DNA of 64,000 bases from Sporolactobacillus kofuensis (GTDB lineage: Bacteria; Bacillota; Bacilli; Bacillales; Sporolactobacillaceae), in NCBI RefSeq assembly GCF_042660205.1, contig NZ_JBHSTQ010000011.1, forward strand, positions 1-64,000, read 5' to 3'. A model generated the notes under the pieces. The model saw nothing but the letters and a program-made list of their open reading frames with translations. It did no database searches and was not told the DNA's origin. Numbering within the stretch: the first letter of the stretch is position 1; every line of letters begins with the position of its first letter. Positions 42,229 through 52,387 of the stretch are shown here, piece by piece. The position numbers and the translations under genes were made by a program.

Positions 42229-43038
42229 TTATTCGCCGTAATACGGCCGTTTCTTTTGAACAAAGCGCCAATACACAAATAATCCGATACCAAGTATGAT
42301 CAAAAGTACAGAAAGCCACTGGGAAACACGAAGCGGTCCGAGCATCAGACTGTCTGTACGCAAACCTTCAATGTAGCAACGCCCAATGGCATACCACACC
42401 ATGTAGGAAAGAAACAGTTCGCCCCTCTGTAACTTTACGAATCTCCTTGCCAGTAAAAGCAAGATGAACCCGACACTATTCCAAACAGACTCATAAAGAA
42501 AAGTCGGAATATAGTACGTACCGTTGATATACATTTGATTCACGATAAACGTCGGCAGGTGCATCTGTTCCAGCGCTGCACGTGTGGTTGGTCCACCATG
42601 TGCTTCTTGGTTAATAAAATTGCCCCAACGTCCAATCGCTTGCCCCAGAATAACACTCGGCGCGGCCACATCGGCGACTTTCCAAAAAGAGAGATGTCGG
42701 ATGCGACAATAAATAACCGTTGTCAGAACAGCACCGATCAATGCGCCATAAATGGCGATGCCACCATTCCAGATCGCAATAATTTGATCCGGATGTTTTG
42801 AGTAGTAGCTCCATTCGAATGCAACATAATAAATGCGCGCACAGATGACAGCAATTGGCGCAGCATACAAAATGAGATCTGTAAACGTATCGGCAGGAAG
42901 TTTTAGACGCTTACCCTCGCGCATGGCAAGTAATAAACCAAGAAGCGCTCCAGACGCAATAATAATTCCATACCAATAAATATGAAGCGGACCGACTTGA
43001 AAGGCGACCCGATCAATCGGTTCGAAGTTTTGAACCAT
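42229..43038 (-). CDS. lgt: prolipoprotein diacylglyceryl transferase
   Basis: A 269-residue integral membrane enzyme with about seven helices. It carries the Lgt signature GRWGNFINQEAHGG and the catalytic-region motifs YGALIGA and AIGRCYIEGLRTDSL. It transfers diacylglycerol to the lipobox Cys of prelipoproteins. ATG at 43038 has GGGGTGAG upstream; it starts 35 bases after hprK. Confidence 0.95.
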   Translation of the reverse strand: MVQNFEPIDRVAFQVGPLHIYWYGIIIASGALLGLLLAMREGKRLKLPADTFTDLILYAAPIAVICARIYYVAFEWSYYSKHPDQIIAIWNGGIAIYGALIGAVLTTVIYCRIRHLSFWKVADVAAPSVILGQAIGRWGNFINQEAHGGPTTRAALEQMHLPTFIVNQMYINGTYYIPTFLYESVWNSVGFILLLLARRFVKLQRGELFLSYMVWYAIGRCYIEGLRTDSLMLGPLRVSQWLSVLLIILGIGLFVYWRFVQKKRPYYGE

Positions 43039-43073
43039 CAAATACTCACCCCTAATTCAATGACTTGTTCTGT

Positions 43074-44036
43074 TTAGCGATCATGCAGCGAATCGTTTAG
43101 TCGATCGGCAAACTGCTGTGCTGCATGATAACCCATATTTTTCAGACGATAGTTCATCGCTGCCACCTCAATGATCACAGCCAAGTTTCGGCCCGGACGA
43201 ACCGGCAAGACAAGGCGCGGCACTTCTGTATCAATCAGCTTGGTCTTCTCTTCATCGAGACCTAACCGGTCATAGACTTTACTCTGATCCCATAATTCAA
43301 GATGAATGACCAAAGAGACTGTTTTATAATTCCGAACAGCACCTGCACCAAACAGCGTCATAACATTAATGATACCAAGCCCGCGAATTTCCAGCAAATG
43401 TTGAATCAATTCAGGAGCGCTGCCCACGAGTTCGGATTCACCTTCCTGGCGAATTTCGACAGAATCATCAGCGACGAGACGATGCCCGCGTTTGACCAGT
43501 TCAAGCGCTGTTTCACTCTTACCAACACCACTGTCACCGGTAATCAGAACGCCAACTCCATAGACATCAACCAGTACCCCATGCACTGCTGTCATCGGCG
43601 CCAAACGGGACTCTAAATAATTCGTAATCATACTGCTCAAACGGGTGGTTTGCATCTTCGATTGAAGGACAGGTACATGCCGTTTGTTCGATGAAATAAT
43701 AAATTCCTCCGGCACCTCAATACCACGCGAAATCACAATACATGGTGTTTGTTCAGTACAAAGTTGAGAGGTGCGCTTATACCGTTCATCCATACTCAGT
43801 TCATTAAAGAAGGAAAGTTCGGTACGACCTAATAATTGAAGCCGTCTTCGTGGGTAATAGGTAAAATACCCTGCAATTTCCAATCCTGGCCGTGAAATAT
43901 CACTAACAATAATTTCTCGATCCAGTCCTTCTTTGCCACTAACCAGTTTCAAATCAAAATGCTCGATTAATTCGCTCACACGTACTCTATTCATAGGAAG
44001 GTGTGCCACCGGAACCTGTCCGACTTCTTTCTTCAT
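43074..44036 (-). CDS. hprK: HPr kinase/phosphorylase
   Basis: About 320 residues. The C-terminal catalytic domain carries P-loop GDSGVGKSE and the HprK signature LEIRGLGIINV. It phosphorylates Ser46 of HPr and of Crh (35190) in response to fructose-1,6-bisphosphate, setting carbon catabolite repression. Start uncertain: ATG 44036 has AAGGTG four bases upstream, while ATG 43994 gives the family N-terminus MNRVRVSEL but has no ribosome-binding site. Confidence 0.94.
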   Translation of the reverse strand: MKKEVGQVPVAHLPMNRVRVSELIEHFDLKLVSGKEGLDREIIVSDISRPGLEIAGYFTYYPRRRLQLLGRTELSFFNELSMDERYKRTSQLCTEQTPCIVISRGIEVPEEFIISSNKRHVPVLQSKMQTTRLSSMITNYLESRLAPMTAVHGVLVDVYGVGVLITGDSGVGKSETALELVKRGHRLVADDSVEIRQEGESELVGSAPELIQHLLEIRGLGIINVMTLFGAGAVRNYKTVSLVIHLELWDQSKVYDRLGLDEEKTKLIDTEVPRLVLPVRPGRNLAVIIEVAAMNYRLKNMGYHAAQQFADRLNDSLHDR

Positions 44037-44343
44037 CACGCACCTTAAGAACAAGGCTGACCCGCGTTCCAAAAGCATAAAATCCGCCCGGCAAGGCGTA
44101 CATACCTGAGGGAGAAAATCAGCCTCCATTTCTATCTATCATTGCAGCAACTTGTCAGTCTGCCGCTCCCTCAAGTTTTATCGATAAAATCAGGACGATT
44201 CACCTGATCAAAAATCACATTTTCTTCATTTTACCATATATTCTTTCCAATCATCTTTAAGGTAAGAGAAAACTTTTCTGCACAAATTCAGATCGTACGA
44301 CATTTTTACATCGTTATGAAGCACTTCTTTTCTCATAAAAAAA

Positions 44344-44366
44344 ACGACACGTTTACCCGTGTCGTA
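44344..44366 (-). terminator. terminator overlapping the yvlD end
   Basis: ACGACACG/CGTGTCGT hairpin followed by eight T on the minus strand. It overlaps the last codons of the holin-family gene. The spacer 44130-44343 shows nothing else. Confidence 0.85.
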
Positions 44367-44739
44367 ATGGCTTGATGATAAAGTTTTGAATGATCATTTG
44401 GCAAATCGCCATTATAATCGCCACAATGAGTGCACTTCCAAATCCGTCGAGTTGGAACGCCGGTCCCATGATCGCAGCAGTCAGGAGCAACATGAGTGCA
44501 TTAATCACGAAGATAAAAAAGCCAAGCGTTATTACCGTTGCTGGCAAAGATAACAAAATAAGCACCGGTCGAATAAAAAGATTAAGCAACGACAAGATCA
44601 GACTCGCCGCAAAGGCAGCGCCAATTCCGGAAATCTGTACCATTGTGTGCAAATATCCGGCCAGTGTCATTAAAATGATCATATTAATGATAATGCTAAG
44701 CAAAGTCTTAGCAAACCAGTTTTTAAACAAACGCGTCAC
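44353..44739 (-). CDS. YvlD-type membrane protein (phage-holin superfamily IV)
   Basis: A 128-residue protein with four membrane helices (about 10-30, 34-54, 60-84, 96-118), the shape of the four-helix holin-like YvlD family. It overlaps the PspC-like gene by four bases (ATGA), so the two are translationally coupled, as in the B. subtilis yvl operon linked to envelope stress. Not evidence of a prophage. Confidence 0.85.
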   Translation of the reverse strand: MTRLFKNWFAKTLLSIIINMIILMTLAGYLHTMVQISGIGAAFAASLILSLLNLFIRPVLILLSLPATVITLGFFIFVINALMLLLTAAIMGPAFQLDGFGSALIVAIIMAICQMIIQNFIIKPLRHG

Positions 44740-44930
44740 ACTCTCTGTTCAGGAATAATGAAGTAAGCAATGAGATAACCTAGAATACACGGAAAGACGG
44801 CAGTAAATAAAGCAACCACGAGAAAGCCAAGTCTCACCAATGTCGGATCAATCGAAAAATATTCTCCGATCCCGCCAAGCACTCCACCAAGAAATCTGTT
44901 CTTTTCAGATCGATACAGTCTTTTCTGCAA
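44736..44930 (-). CDS. PspC-domain protein (YvlC-like)
   Basis: A 64-residue PspC domain: RLYRSEKNRFLGGVLGGIGE, FSIDPTLVRLGF and one long hydrophobic helix. TTG at 44930 chosen because GGAGGG lies seven bases upstream; an earlier TTG would add eleven residues. Coupled to the following holin-like gene. Probably an envelope-stress component. Confidence 0.87.
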   Translation of the reverse strand: MQKRLYRSEKNRFLGGVLGGIGEYFSIDPTLVRLGFLVVALFTAVFPCILGYLIAYFIIPEQRV

Positions 44931-45041
44931 CGTGATCCCTCCTGCCTTTCTTATCTTATTCAACTATACCTTTTCATCATGCCTATTCACAAGCATATTT
45001 TCGATTTCACGGAGATCCAGATGCTGAATAAAACATCATTA

Positions 45042-47921
45042 TTAAGCCTTTTCCGCAACTTGCTGCTGTTCTTGAAGGTGCTTGATCATCCGCTCACGGT
45101 CCCTCTCCAGAACCGGTTTGAGATACTTGCCTGTGTAAGATCCTTTCGTTTCCGCAACTTTTTCCGGTGTACCGGTGACGACAATTGTCCCTCCACCATT
45201 TCCGCCTTCCGGACCAAGATCAATCAAGTAATCGGCACATTTAATGACATCCAGATTATGCTCAATAATGAGCACACTGTCACCACTGTCAACGAGCGCT
45301 TGCAGGACAACGAGAAGTCGTGAAATATCATCCATATGCAATCCTGTTGTCGGTTCATCGAGAATATAAAGCGCACGACCTTTTGTTCTCCGATAGAGTT
45401 GTGATGCCAATTTAACTCGCTGTGCTTCACCACCAGAAAGCGTGGTCGCTGGCTGACCAAGACGGATATAGCCAAGACCAACATCAAACAAAGGTTCCAA
45501 TCTGCGCTTGATGCGCGGTACATTTTTGAAGAATTCCAGACCTTCTTCCACCGTCATATCCAGAACATCGGCAATCGTCTTGCCCTTATACGTAACATCT
45601 AGTGTCTCACGATTATAGCGTTTGCCATGGCAGACTTCACACGGCACGTAAACATCAGGAAGAAAATGCATTTCAATTTTGATGATACCGTCACCGCTGC
45701 AGGCTTCACAGCGACCGCCTTTGACGTTAAAGCTAAAACGGCCCTTTTTATACCCCCGCACTTTCGCTTCATTCGTCTCAGCAAACACTTCACGAATCAT
45801 GTCAAAGACACCTGTGTAGGTGGCCGGGTTGGAACGCGGTGTACGGCCAATCGGTGCTTGATCAATTTGAATGACACGATCCAATTCTTTAATGCCTTTA
45901 ATTTGCTTGTATTGACCAGGAATATCGCGACGCCCATGCATTTTCTGGGCGAGTGCTTTGAAAAGCACTTCATTCACGAGTGTACTTTTCCCGGAACCTG
46001 ATACGCCGGTGACCACCGTCATAACGCCGAGTGGGAAGCCGACTGTTACATTTTTTAAGTTATTTTCCTTTGCACCGACAATTTTAATCTCTCGTTTCGT
46101 TACCTTTCTACGTTTGGATGGAACAGGGATAAACTTGCGACCCGACAAATACTGGCCAGTTAATGACTGCTCATCGTGCATAATTTCTTCAGGGGTACCT
46201 TGTGCCGTTATTTGGCCACCATGTTCACCGGCACCCGGACCAACATCAATGATGTAATCCGACGCGAGCATCGTATCTTCATCATGTTCGACGACAATCA
46301 ACGTGTTTCCCAGATCCCTCATGCCGAGCAAAGAATGAATCAGGCGATCGTTATCTCGTTGGTGTAGACCGATTGACGGCTCGTCCAATATGTAAAGCAC
46401 ACCCATTAATTGTGAACCGATTTGCGTTGCCAACCGAATACGCTGCGCCTCACCGCCTGAGAGTGTTCCAGCTGCACGACCGAGCGTTAAGTAATCCAGG
46501 CCCACATCAATTAAGAACTGAGTCCGTTGCCGAATCTCACGTAAAATCAATCGGGCAATGGTCTGCTCTTTCTCACTGAGGTCCAGATCATTAAAATAGT
46601 GAAGCATTTCCCGGATCGGCAACTCTGTCACTTCACTAATTTGTTTGCCGCCGATTTTCACCGCCAATGCCTCTGGACGCAAACGATGTCCATGGCATGT
46701 TGGGCATGGCTTCTGCATCATGTATTCCGACATCTGTTCCCGAATATAGTCCGAACTAGTCTCACGATATCTGCGGCCAATATTCGGGATAACCCCTTCA
46801 TAATACATATCCTTATCACGGACATCACCAAACTCATTTTCATAGTGAAAATGAACACGCTCCGTACCCGAACCGTAGAGTATAAGGTTCAATTGGTCCT
46901 TAGGTAATTTGGAAACCGGCACGTTCATATCAACACCAAAGTGTGCACATGCTGCCTTCAATAACTGGGGATAATATTGGGAACTAGTCGGTTCCCAAGC
47001 GATAATCGCCCCTTCTTCCAAAGACTTGGATTGATCAGGAATAACCAGGTCAGGATCTACCTCCATACGGGATCCTAACCCGTCGCAATCCGGACAAGCA
47101 CCAAACGGACTATTGAACGAGAAGAGTCGAGGTTCTAATTCGCCAATAGAGAATCCACAATAGGGACAAGAATGTTGTTCCGAAAAGAGAAGCTCCTCCC
47201 CATCAATCACGTCGACAACGACGCGTCCATCGGTTAATTTGGTCGCCGCCTCAAGAGAATCGGCTAACCTGCCTTCAATCCCCTGTTTCACGATAATACG
47301 GTCGATGACCACATCAATAGTATGCTTTTTATTTTTTTCGAGTTTTATCTCTTCGGCAACCTCATGCATTTCACCATCCACGCGTACACGAACATAGCCT
47401 TTTTTCTTCATCTCCTCGAGCACTTTTGCATGTGTGCCCTTTCTTCCGGTGATGATTGGGGCAAGAATCTGTAACTTCGTGCGTTCTGGAAAAACCATAA
47501 TTCGGTCGACCATTTGTTCAATCGTTTGGGATGTAATTTCAATCCCGTGCGTTGGGCAATAAGGATGACCGATGCGTGCAAAAAGCAGACGCATATAATC
47601 ATAAATCTCAGTAACTGTCCCTACGGTTGAGCGCGGGTTATGGCTCGTCGTCTTTTGATCAATAGATATGGCTGGTGATAGTCCCTCAATCGCATCAACA
47701 TCAGGCTTGTTGGTTTGACCGAGAAATTGGCGGGCATAAGCGGACAGGGATTCAACATAGCGGCGTTGCCCTTCAGCATAAATCGTATCGAATGCCAGCG
47801 ATGATTTCCCGGATCCGGACAAACCGGTCACAACAACCATTTTATCTCTGGGAATTGTTACATTGACGTTCTTCAAGTTATGTTCACGCGCGCCTTTAAC
47901 CACAATATTTTCTAGTACCAT
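45042..47921 (-). CDS. uvrA: excinuclease ABC subunit A
   Basis: A 959-residue UvrA with two ABC ATPase halves: Walker A GLSGSGKSS near 31 and GVSGSGKST near 640, two LSGGEAQR signatures, and zinc modules CPYCGF, CPDCDG, CEACSGDG and CEVCHG. It recognises bulky DNA lesions and loads UvrB. Six bases after uvrB, so the operon is uvrBA. Confidence 0.97.
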   Translation of the reverse strand: MVLENIVVKGAREHNLKNVNVTIPRDKMVVVTGLSGSGKSSLAFDTIYAEGQRRYVESLSAYARQFLGQTNKPDVDAIEGLSPAISIDQKTTSHNPRSTVGTVTEIYDYMRLLFARIGHPYCPTHGIEITSQTIEQMVDRIMVFPERTKLQILAPIITGRKGTHAKVLEEMKKKGYVRVRVDGEMHEVAEEIKLEKNKKHTIDVVIDRIIVKQGIEGRLADSLEAATKLTDGRVVVDVIDGEELLFSEQHSCPYCGFSIGELEPRLFSFNSPFGACPDCDGLGSRMEVDPDLVIPDQSKSLEEGAIIAWEPTSSQYYPQLLKAACAHFGVDMNVPVSKLPKDQLNLILYGSGTERVHFHYENEFGDVRDKDMYYEGVIPNIGRRYRETSSDYIREQMSEYMMQKPCPTCHGHRLRPEALAVKIGGKQISEVTELPIREMLHYFNDLDLSEKEQTIARLILREIRQRTQFLIDVGLDYLTLGRAAGTLSGGEAQRIRLATQIGSQLMGVLYILDEPSIGLHQRDNDRLIHSLLGMRDLGNTLIVVEHDEDTMLASDYIIDVGPGAGEHGGQITAQGTPEEIMHDEQSLTGQYLSGRKFIPVPSKRRKVTKREIKIVGAKENNLKNVTVGFPLGVMTVVTGVSGSGKSTLVNEVLFKALAQKMHGRRDIPGQYKQIKGIKELDRVIQIDQAPIGRTPRSNPATYTGVFDMIREVFAETNEAKVRGYKKGRFSFNVKGGRCEACSGDGIIKIEMHFLPDVYVPCEVCHGKRYNRETLDVTYKGKTIADVLDMTVEEGLEFFKNVPRIKRRLEPLFDVGLGYIRLGQPATTLSGGEAQRVKLASQLYRRTKGRALYILDEPTTGLHMDDISRLLVVLQALVDSGDSVLIIEHNLDVIKCADYLIDLGPEGGNGGGTIVVTGTPEKVAETKGSYTGKYLKPVLERDRERMIKHLQEQQQVAEKA

Positions 47922-47927
47922 CTATGC

Positions 47928-49895
47928 TTACCCCTCCGCCTTCAATTCAAAGAGTGCATCCCTCAACTCTGCTGCGCGCTCAAAGTCTAGCGATTTAGCG
48001 GCCTGCTTCATTTCTTTTTCAATACTGAGGATTGCTTTATTCCGTTGGCTCTTTGTCAATTTTTGCTTCTTCTTACCCGAACTACTCTGTTTCTCCACTT
48101 CATACGTCGCTTTGATTAATTCCGGGATCGCTTTCTTTATCGTCTGTGGTGTTATGTGATGTTCTTCATTAAATGCGGTTTGGATTTTACGGCGACGTGC
48201 CGTTTCATCCATCGCAAGACGCATCGAATCGGTAACGCGATCGGCATAAAGAATCACACGTCCTTCAGCATTTCTTGCTGCACGCCCAATCGTCTGAATC
48301 AGCGAACGTTCGGAACGAAGAAATCCTTCCTTATCAGCATCTAAGATTGCAACCAGTGAAACTTCCGGAATATCAAGACCTTCACGAAGCAAGTTAATCC
48401 CGACAAGGACGTCAAATTCACCACGCCTTAGATCACGAATGATTTCAATCCGATCTAGCGTTTTGACTTCCGAATGTAGGTAGTTGACCTTAATTCCCAT
48501 ACCTTTCAAATAGTCGGTGAGATTTTCCGCCATCTTTTTCGTCAGTGTGGTCACGAGCACGCGTTCATGCTTCTTAATACGGATGTTAATCTCATCATAG
48601 AGATCATCAATCTGACCTTTAATTGGCCGAACTTCTATTTGAGGATCAAGCAATCCCGTCGGACGAATAATCTGTTCCACAGGCTTTCCAGAATGCTCAA
48701 GTTCATAATCCGCAGGTGTCGCAGAAACATAGACAATCTGATTGATTCGTTCTTCGAATTCTTCAAACTTCAATGGCCGGTTATCTTTGGCCGATGGCAA
48801 GCGGAACCCATGATCAACAAGCACATTCTTACGCGCCTGGTCACCATTATACATTGCTCGAATCTGCGGAAGTGTAGCATGTGACTCATCGACCATGATC
48901 AGAAAATCCTTCGGAAAATAATCCATCAGAGTATAAGGAGATTCACCCGGTTGACGGAAGGTCAAGTGCCGAGAATAGTTCTCGATTCCTGAGCAGAAGC
49001 CGACTTCCTCCATCATTTCCAAATCATAGCGCGTCCGTTGTTCCAGTCTTTGTGCTTCTAGTAATTTTCCATTATCATTAAGGACCTTCAAACGCTCCTC
49101 TAACTCTTTCTGGATGTTCACAATCGCTCGTTTCATTTTCTCTTGCCCGGTGACGAAGTGCGATGCCGGGTAGATCGCGACATGATCCCGCTCTCCGACA
49201 ATCTCACCGGTCATCGGATCCATTTCTGTCAGCCGTTCAATTTCATCACCGAAGAATTCCACTCGAATACAGTGATCGTCGCGAGAGGCGGGGAAAATTT
49301 CAACCACATCACCGCGTACACGGAATGTGCCGCGGGTAAAGTTAATATCATTTCGTGAATACTGAATGTCGACAAGCTGACGCAGCATTGCGTCTCGATC
49401 TTTCTCCATTCCTGGACGGAGCGAAAGAACGAGAGACTTGTATTCTTCCGGTGAACCCAAACCATAAATACAGGAGACACTGGCAACGATGATCACATCA
49501 CGACGTTCAAAAAGCGAACTCGTCGCTGAGTGACGAAGCTTATCAATTTCATCATTGATACTTGAATCCTTCTCAATATAGGTATCCGTCTGCGGAATAT
49601 ACGCTTCCGGTTGATAATAATCGTAATAGCTAACAAAATACTCAACTGCATTATTTGGAAAAAATTCCTTAAACTCATTGTACAATTGTCCCGCCAACGT
49701 TTTATTGTGGGCAATAACTAATGTTGGCTTCTTCACTTGAGCGATTACATTCGACATCGTAAAGGTTTTGCCGGTACCGGTTGCGCCGAGCAACGTCTGA
49801 TGTTTCGCTCCGTTTTCAATACCATGAACCAGTTCCCGAATTGCTTCCGGTTGGTCGCCTTGCGGTTTAAAATGGGACGCAAGCTGGAAATCCAT
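47928..49895 (-). CDS. uvrB: excinuclease ABC subunit B
   Basis: A 655-residue helicase-like protein: Walker A GATGTGKTF, the beta-hairpin YYDYYQPEAYIP, DESHATLPQIRAMYNGD, motif VI QTIGRAARN and the C-terminal UVR domain contacting UvrC. ATG at 49895 chosen for GGAGG upstream. An SOS-type box lies about 125 bases upstream, fitting DNA-damage induction. Confidence 0.97.
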   Translation of the reverse strand: MDFQLASHFKPQGDQPEAIRELVHGIENGAKHQTLLGATGTGKTFTMSNVIAQVKKPTLVIAHNKTLAGQLYNEFKEFFPNNAVEYFVSYYDYYQPEAYIPQTDTYIEKDSSINDEIDKLRHSATSSLFERRDVIIVASVSCIYGLGSPEEYKSLVLSLRPGMEKDRDAMLRQLVDIQYSRNDINFTRGTFRVRGDVVEIFPASRDDHCIRVEFFGDEIERLTEMDPMTGEIVGERDHVAIYPASHFVTGQEKMKRAIVNIQKELEERLKVLNDNGKLLEAQRLEQRTRYDLEMMEEVGFCSGIENYSRHLTFRQPGESPYTLMDYFPKDFLIMVDESHATLPQIRAMYNGDQARKNVLVDHGFRLPSAKDNRPLKFEEFEERINQIVYVSATPADYELEHSGKPVEQIIRPTGLLDPQIEVRPIKGQIDDLYDEINIRIKKHERVLVTTLTKKMAENLTDYLKGMGIKVNYLHSEVKTLDRIEIIRDLRRGEFDVLVGINLLREGLDIPEVSLVAILDADKEGFLRSERSLIQTIGRAARNAEGRVILYADRVTDSMRLAMDETARRRKIQTAFNEEHHITPQTIKKAIPELIKATYEVEKQSSSGKKKQKLTKSQRNKAILSIEKEMKQAAKSLDFERAAELRDALFELKAEG

Positions 49896-49986
49896 CGTGC
49901 CGTCCTCCAATCCTTGATTTTGTACAGAAATGTATTTGTTTTACGCATTATTTGTCCAAAAAGTATAAAAATCTTTATTAAAGTAT

Positions 49987-50015
49987 AGCATACCTTGACT
50001 GTAAAATAACAGCAA
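49987..50015 (-). promoter_or_regulatory. uvrBA promoter
   Basis: Minus-strand TTGCTG (50015-50010), 17-base spacer, TATGCT (49992-49987), immediately downstream of an SOS box. Confidence 0.55.
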
Positions 50016-50019
50016 AATG

Positions 50020-50033
50020 CGAACGGATATTCC
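50020..50033. promoter_or_regulatory. LexA (SOS) box upstream of uvrB
   Basis: CGAACGGATATTCC differs from the Gram-positive SOS consensus CGAACRNRYGTTYC at one position. It sits next to the -35 of uvrBA. Confidence 0.65.
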
Positions 50034-50206
50034 CAATTTTGTTATCCATGCAAATAAAGATGAGCCACATAGAATCTTCTAATTTAGTCAACAGGATACC
50101 CAAGCAATGCGCGCCCTATAAAAACGAGAAAACGTGCTTTGGTCAGGATAGAGAATAAGCAAAGCGTAAGTTGTACTGATCCGTCTCCCATTTAATTATT
50201 TATGTG

Positions 50207-50263
50207 GATCCAATGCGCAAAAATTCGAGATCCATGCGCGACTTAATTGATCCAATGCGCAAA
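50207..50263. repeat. three-unit repeat, period 20-22 bp (TGCGC core)
   Basis: GATCCAATGCGCAA starts at 50207, GATCCATGCGCG at 50229 and GATCCAATGCGCAAA at 50249. The units are spaced by 22 and 20 bp. The same kind of array occurs at 56657-56700. Confidence 0.6.
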
Positions 50264-50299
50264 TCAGGAATTACCTATGTAGGTTAAGAAAAACCGCCT

Positions 50300-50475
50300 G
50301 TCCTAGATCTTAAATCAATTACGATTTGATTGCTCGCTTACACAGGCACACCGTGACCCTCCTCGAACAGACAAAAGTCTGCGGATTCGCGCTGATACCT
50401 GTCTCGCAAGAGTCTCGTATCTGCATCATTCGTTCACAACCTCTTGCTTTATGAGCATATTACTTTCTTTACTTG
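50300..50475. repeat. GC-rich dispersed repeat, copy C
   Basis: Contains TGCTCGCTTACACAGGCACA, then CTCGCAAGAGTCTCGTATCTG (first 20 bases match the family core with changes), and ends in TACTTTCTTTACTTG (50461-50475), as copy A does. Most decayed clear copy, next to the abrB terminator. Confidence 0.5.
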
Positions 50476-50479
50476 AACT

Positions 50480-50517
50480 AAAAAACTTCCATGGCATGAT
50501 GCCACAGAAGTTTTTTT
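50480..50517 (-). terminator. abrB terminator
   Basis: AAAAACTTC/GAAGTTTTTT outer stem with an inner GGCAT/ATGCC stem. Confidence 0.82.
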
Positions 50518-50531
50518 CCATTCATATTTAT

Positions 50532-50822
50532 TTATGAATGAGTATCTTCACCCATGTATTTTTCAATTTCTTCAACGATACCCTTTGCTGCTTTGCGACT
50601 CAGAATCAGTTTGCCATTCGCCAAAACAAGATTATCCGGGGAAACTTCATTAGTAATTTGACAAGCCATACTCGGTACATATTTTTTAAAAATAATATGA
50701 TCATCTTCTGTGAAGATTTCGAGTGGATCGCCTTCTTTAATGTTCATCGTTCGTCGTAATTCAATAGGAATGACGACACGTCCAAGCTCATCAACTTTAC
50801 GTACAATACCTGTCGATTTCAT
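50532..50822 (-). CDS. abrB: transition-state regulator AbrB
   Basis: A 96-residue AbrB: swapped-hairpin DNA-binding N-terminus MKSTGIVRKVDELGRVVIPI with ELRRTM, and a C-terminal oligomerisation half. It represses stationary-phase genes during growth and is controlled by Spo0A in sporulating Bacillales. Could be the paralogue Abh, but the N-terminus is near-identical to AbrB. ATG at 50822 chosen for AGGAGGAGT. Confidence 0.9.
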   Translation of the reverse strand: MKSTGIVRKVDELGRVVIPIELRRTMNIKEGDPLEIFTEDDHIIFKKYVPSMACQITNEVSPDNLVLANGKLILSRKAAKGIVEEIEKYMGEDTHS

Positions 50823-51187
50823 GAGTGTACTCCTCCTCTCCAACTTATCTACGCTCACCAACTTGCTCTTCGCTCTAAATTACATAAATTATAGCACCTA
50901 GAAGTGAAACAATGTTCGAATTATCTACTGAACGCGACATTTTTTGCACTTTTTTCTTTTGACATTGCGCTGTCGGCATCCACTAGGCTTACGTTCACTT
51001 CGTTCATTCGAAAAGTGATTGGAACAACAGACCGGTATTTGCAGCATCTGACGCTCGCTCTTTGTTCTGCGGGCAGCGCGTCACGCAAAGCTAGACTTCC
51101 ATCTCATTTTCAGAGAAACCTGGAATGTGCGTCACTGCTGTTTCCATTTCCGGATTTTTGTTCCAGTCAAAGTATTCGCAGGTTTAC
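50823..51187. other. minJ-abrB intergenic region
   Basis: No convincing gene or terminator. 51048-51085 (GACGCTCGCTCTTTGTTCTG, then GCGGGCAGCGCGTCACGC) is GC-rich and may be a very decayed piece of the dispersed repeat in the other orientation, but this is not supported well enough to call. Confidence 0.3.
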
Positions 51188-52387
51188 TTACAAATTTGTC
51201 TTTTGGTTGAACTTCCAATGGTCACTTTCAAGAAAAAGTAGTCCAATTTTATGATCATCATCTTCGTGAATCGGACCTTTTGCAAACCGTTGTTGACCAA
51301 ATCGGTCAATCACCTCAAGCTTGCAATACGCGGCGTGTTTCTGCAATGCTTCATAAAATTCATAGACACTACTGATCTCCTGATCATTGACGCGGCAAAT
51401 TTCTTCACCCGGTTCGATACCCATTCGTGCGCCTAGCGAGTGAGGAATGGTTCCGATGACGCGTAGGCCATTATTGGGCATTAAGAAACAAAATGGACGT
51501 GTCTCACGCAAATGATGATGGTACCAAACTAATGTCAAACGGCTGACAAGTGCAATAAGACCACCGATCACAATCAATAGAGGTAAATGGATGAAATAAA
51601 ACACACCAGAAAAAATAGCTGTCGCACACGCAGTAAGCAGCATCCAACGTGATGTCTGACGCGTAGCAAATGCAGGCAGTTCGTGCGTAATCAACTGTGC
51701 AAAGCCTATACCGAGTGGAAATAAGGCGAATCCGAATGAAGCCCCACTTGATACAAACGGCCAATGCCCGATTGCTCCAACAGCATCCGGCATCGGAACA
51801 AGAAAGAGAATAGGGGCAATCCATAACTGACAGGCTTCATGGGCACCAACTAGTCCCCCTCGATGACTGCTTATTAATCGTGGCGAAGTCTGAGAAGCAC
51901 CCCAGAAGAAAACGAGCGCTGTCTCAGCCAGTAGACAGATCGTCATAAAAATGCCGAACGACAGATAATCCATCCTATGGATGTCGATGATCCAGCTGTT
52001 CACAAGCGGATAGTCCGTATGTATGACGGGCATGAAATAAGCAGCAGCAAGGGTGATGCCACTTGCGAGAGCCGGCGATAGAAAACGCTGCTGACAGATG
52101 AGTAAGGTCACCAAGTATCCAGCCGAAAAGAGCACGAGAACACCCGGTTTGAGACTCACACCTGCAAGAACGAGAACAACGGAAACCATCATCCCAATCA
52201 AAAGGCTTGGTCCAATACTTGCAAAAATAGAGTTGAACATTCCATAAGCCTTGACTCGAAACGAGCGCCGTTCACGTCTCACGCGCTGTGCACTATACAC
52301 GAACAACGCGATGAATAACAGATATAATATTGGATTTAAGAAAAATGAAGCTATACCATAAAGTATCACTTTTAAGCTGTCAACCAT
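51188..52387 (-). CDS. minJ: MinJ-type PDZ membrane protein
   Basis: A 399-residue polytopic protein with about eight membrane helices and a C-terminal PDZ domain (from about 305; IPHSLGARMGIEPGEEICRV). MinJ bridges DivIVA and MinD to block division at poles. Length and place beside ctpB and ftsX match B. subtilis. GGGGG precedes the ATG. Confidence 0.88.
   Translation of the reverse strand: MVDSLKVILYGIASFFLNPILYLLFIALFVYSAQRVRRERRSFRVKAYGMFNSIFASIGPSLLIGMMVSVVLVLAGVSLKPGVLVLFSAGYLVTLLICQQRFLSPALASGITLAAAYFMPVIHTDYPLVNSWIIDIHRMDYLSFGIFMTICLLAETALVFFWGASQTSPRLISSHRGGLVGAHEACQLWIAPILFLVPMPDAVGAIGHWPFVSSGASFGFALFPLGIGFAQLITHELPAFATRQTSRWMLLTACATAIFSGVFYFIHLPLLIVIGGLIALVSRLTLVWYHHHLRETRPFCFLMPNNGLRVIGTIPHSLGARMGIEPGEEICRVNDQEISSVYEFYEALQKHAAYCKLEVIDRFGQQRFAKGPIHEDDDHKIGLLFLESDHWKFNQKTNL

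Noticed and set aside
44353..44739. Holin-family protein as evidence of a prophage
   Set aside because: It is coupled to a PspC-domain gene, as in the chromosomal yvl operon, and no phage genes are near.
51048..51085. Fifth copy of the GC-rich dispersed repeat
   Set aside because: Only a short GCTCGCT-like and GCGGGC resemblance, possibly inverted, without the core sequence.
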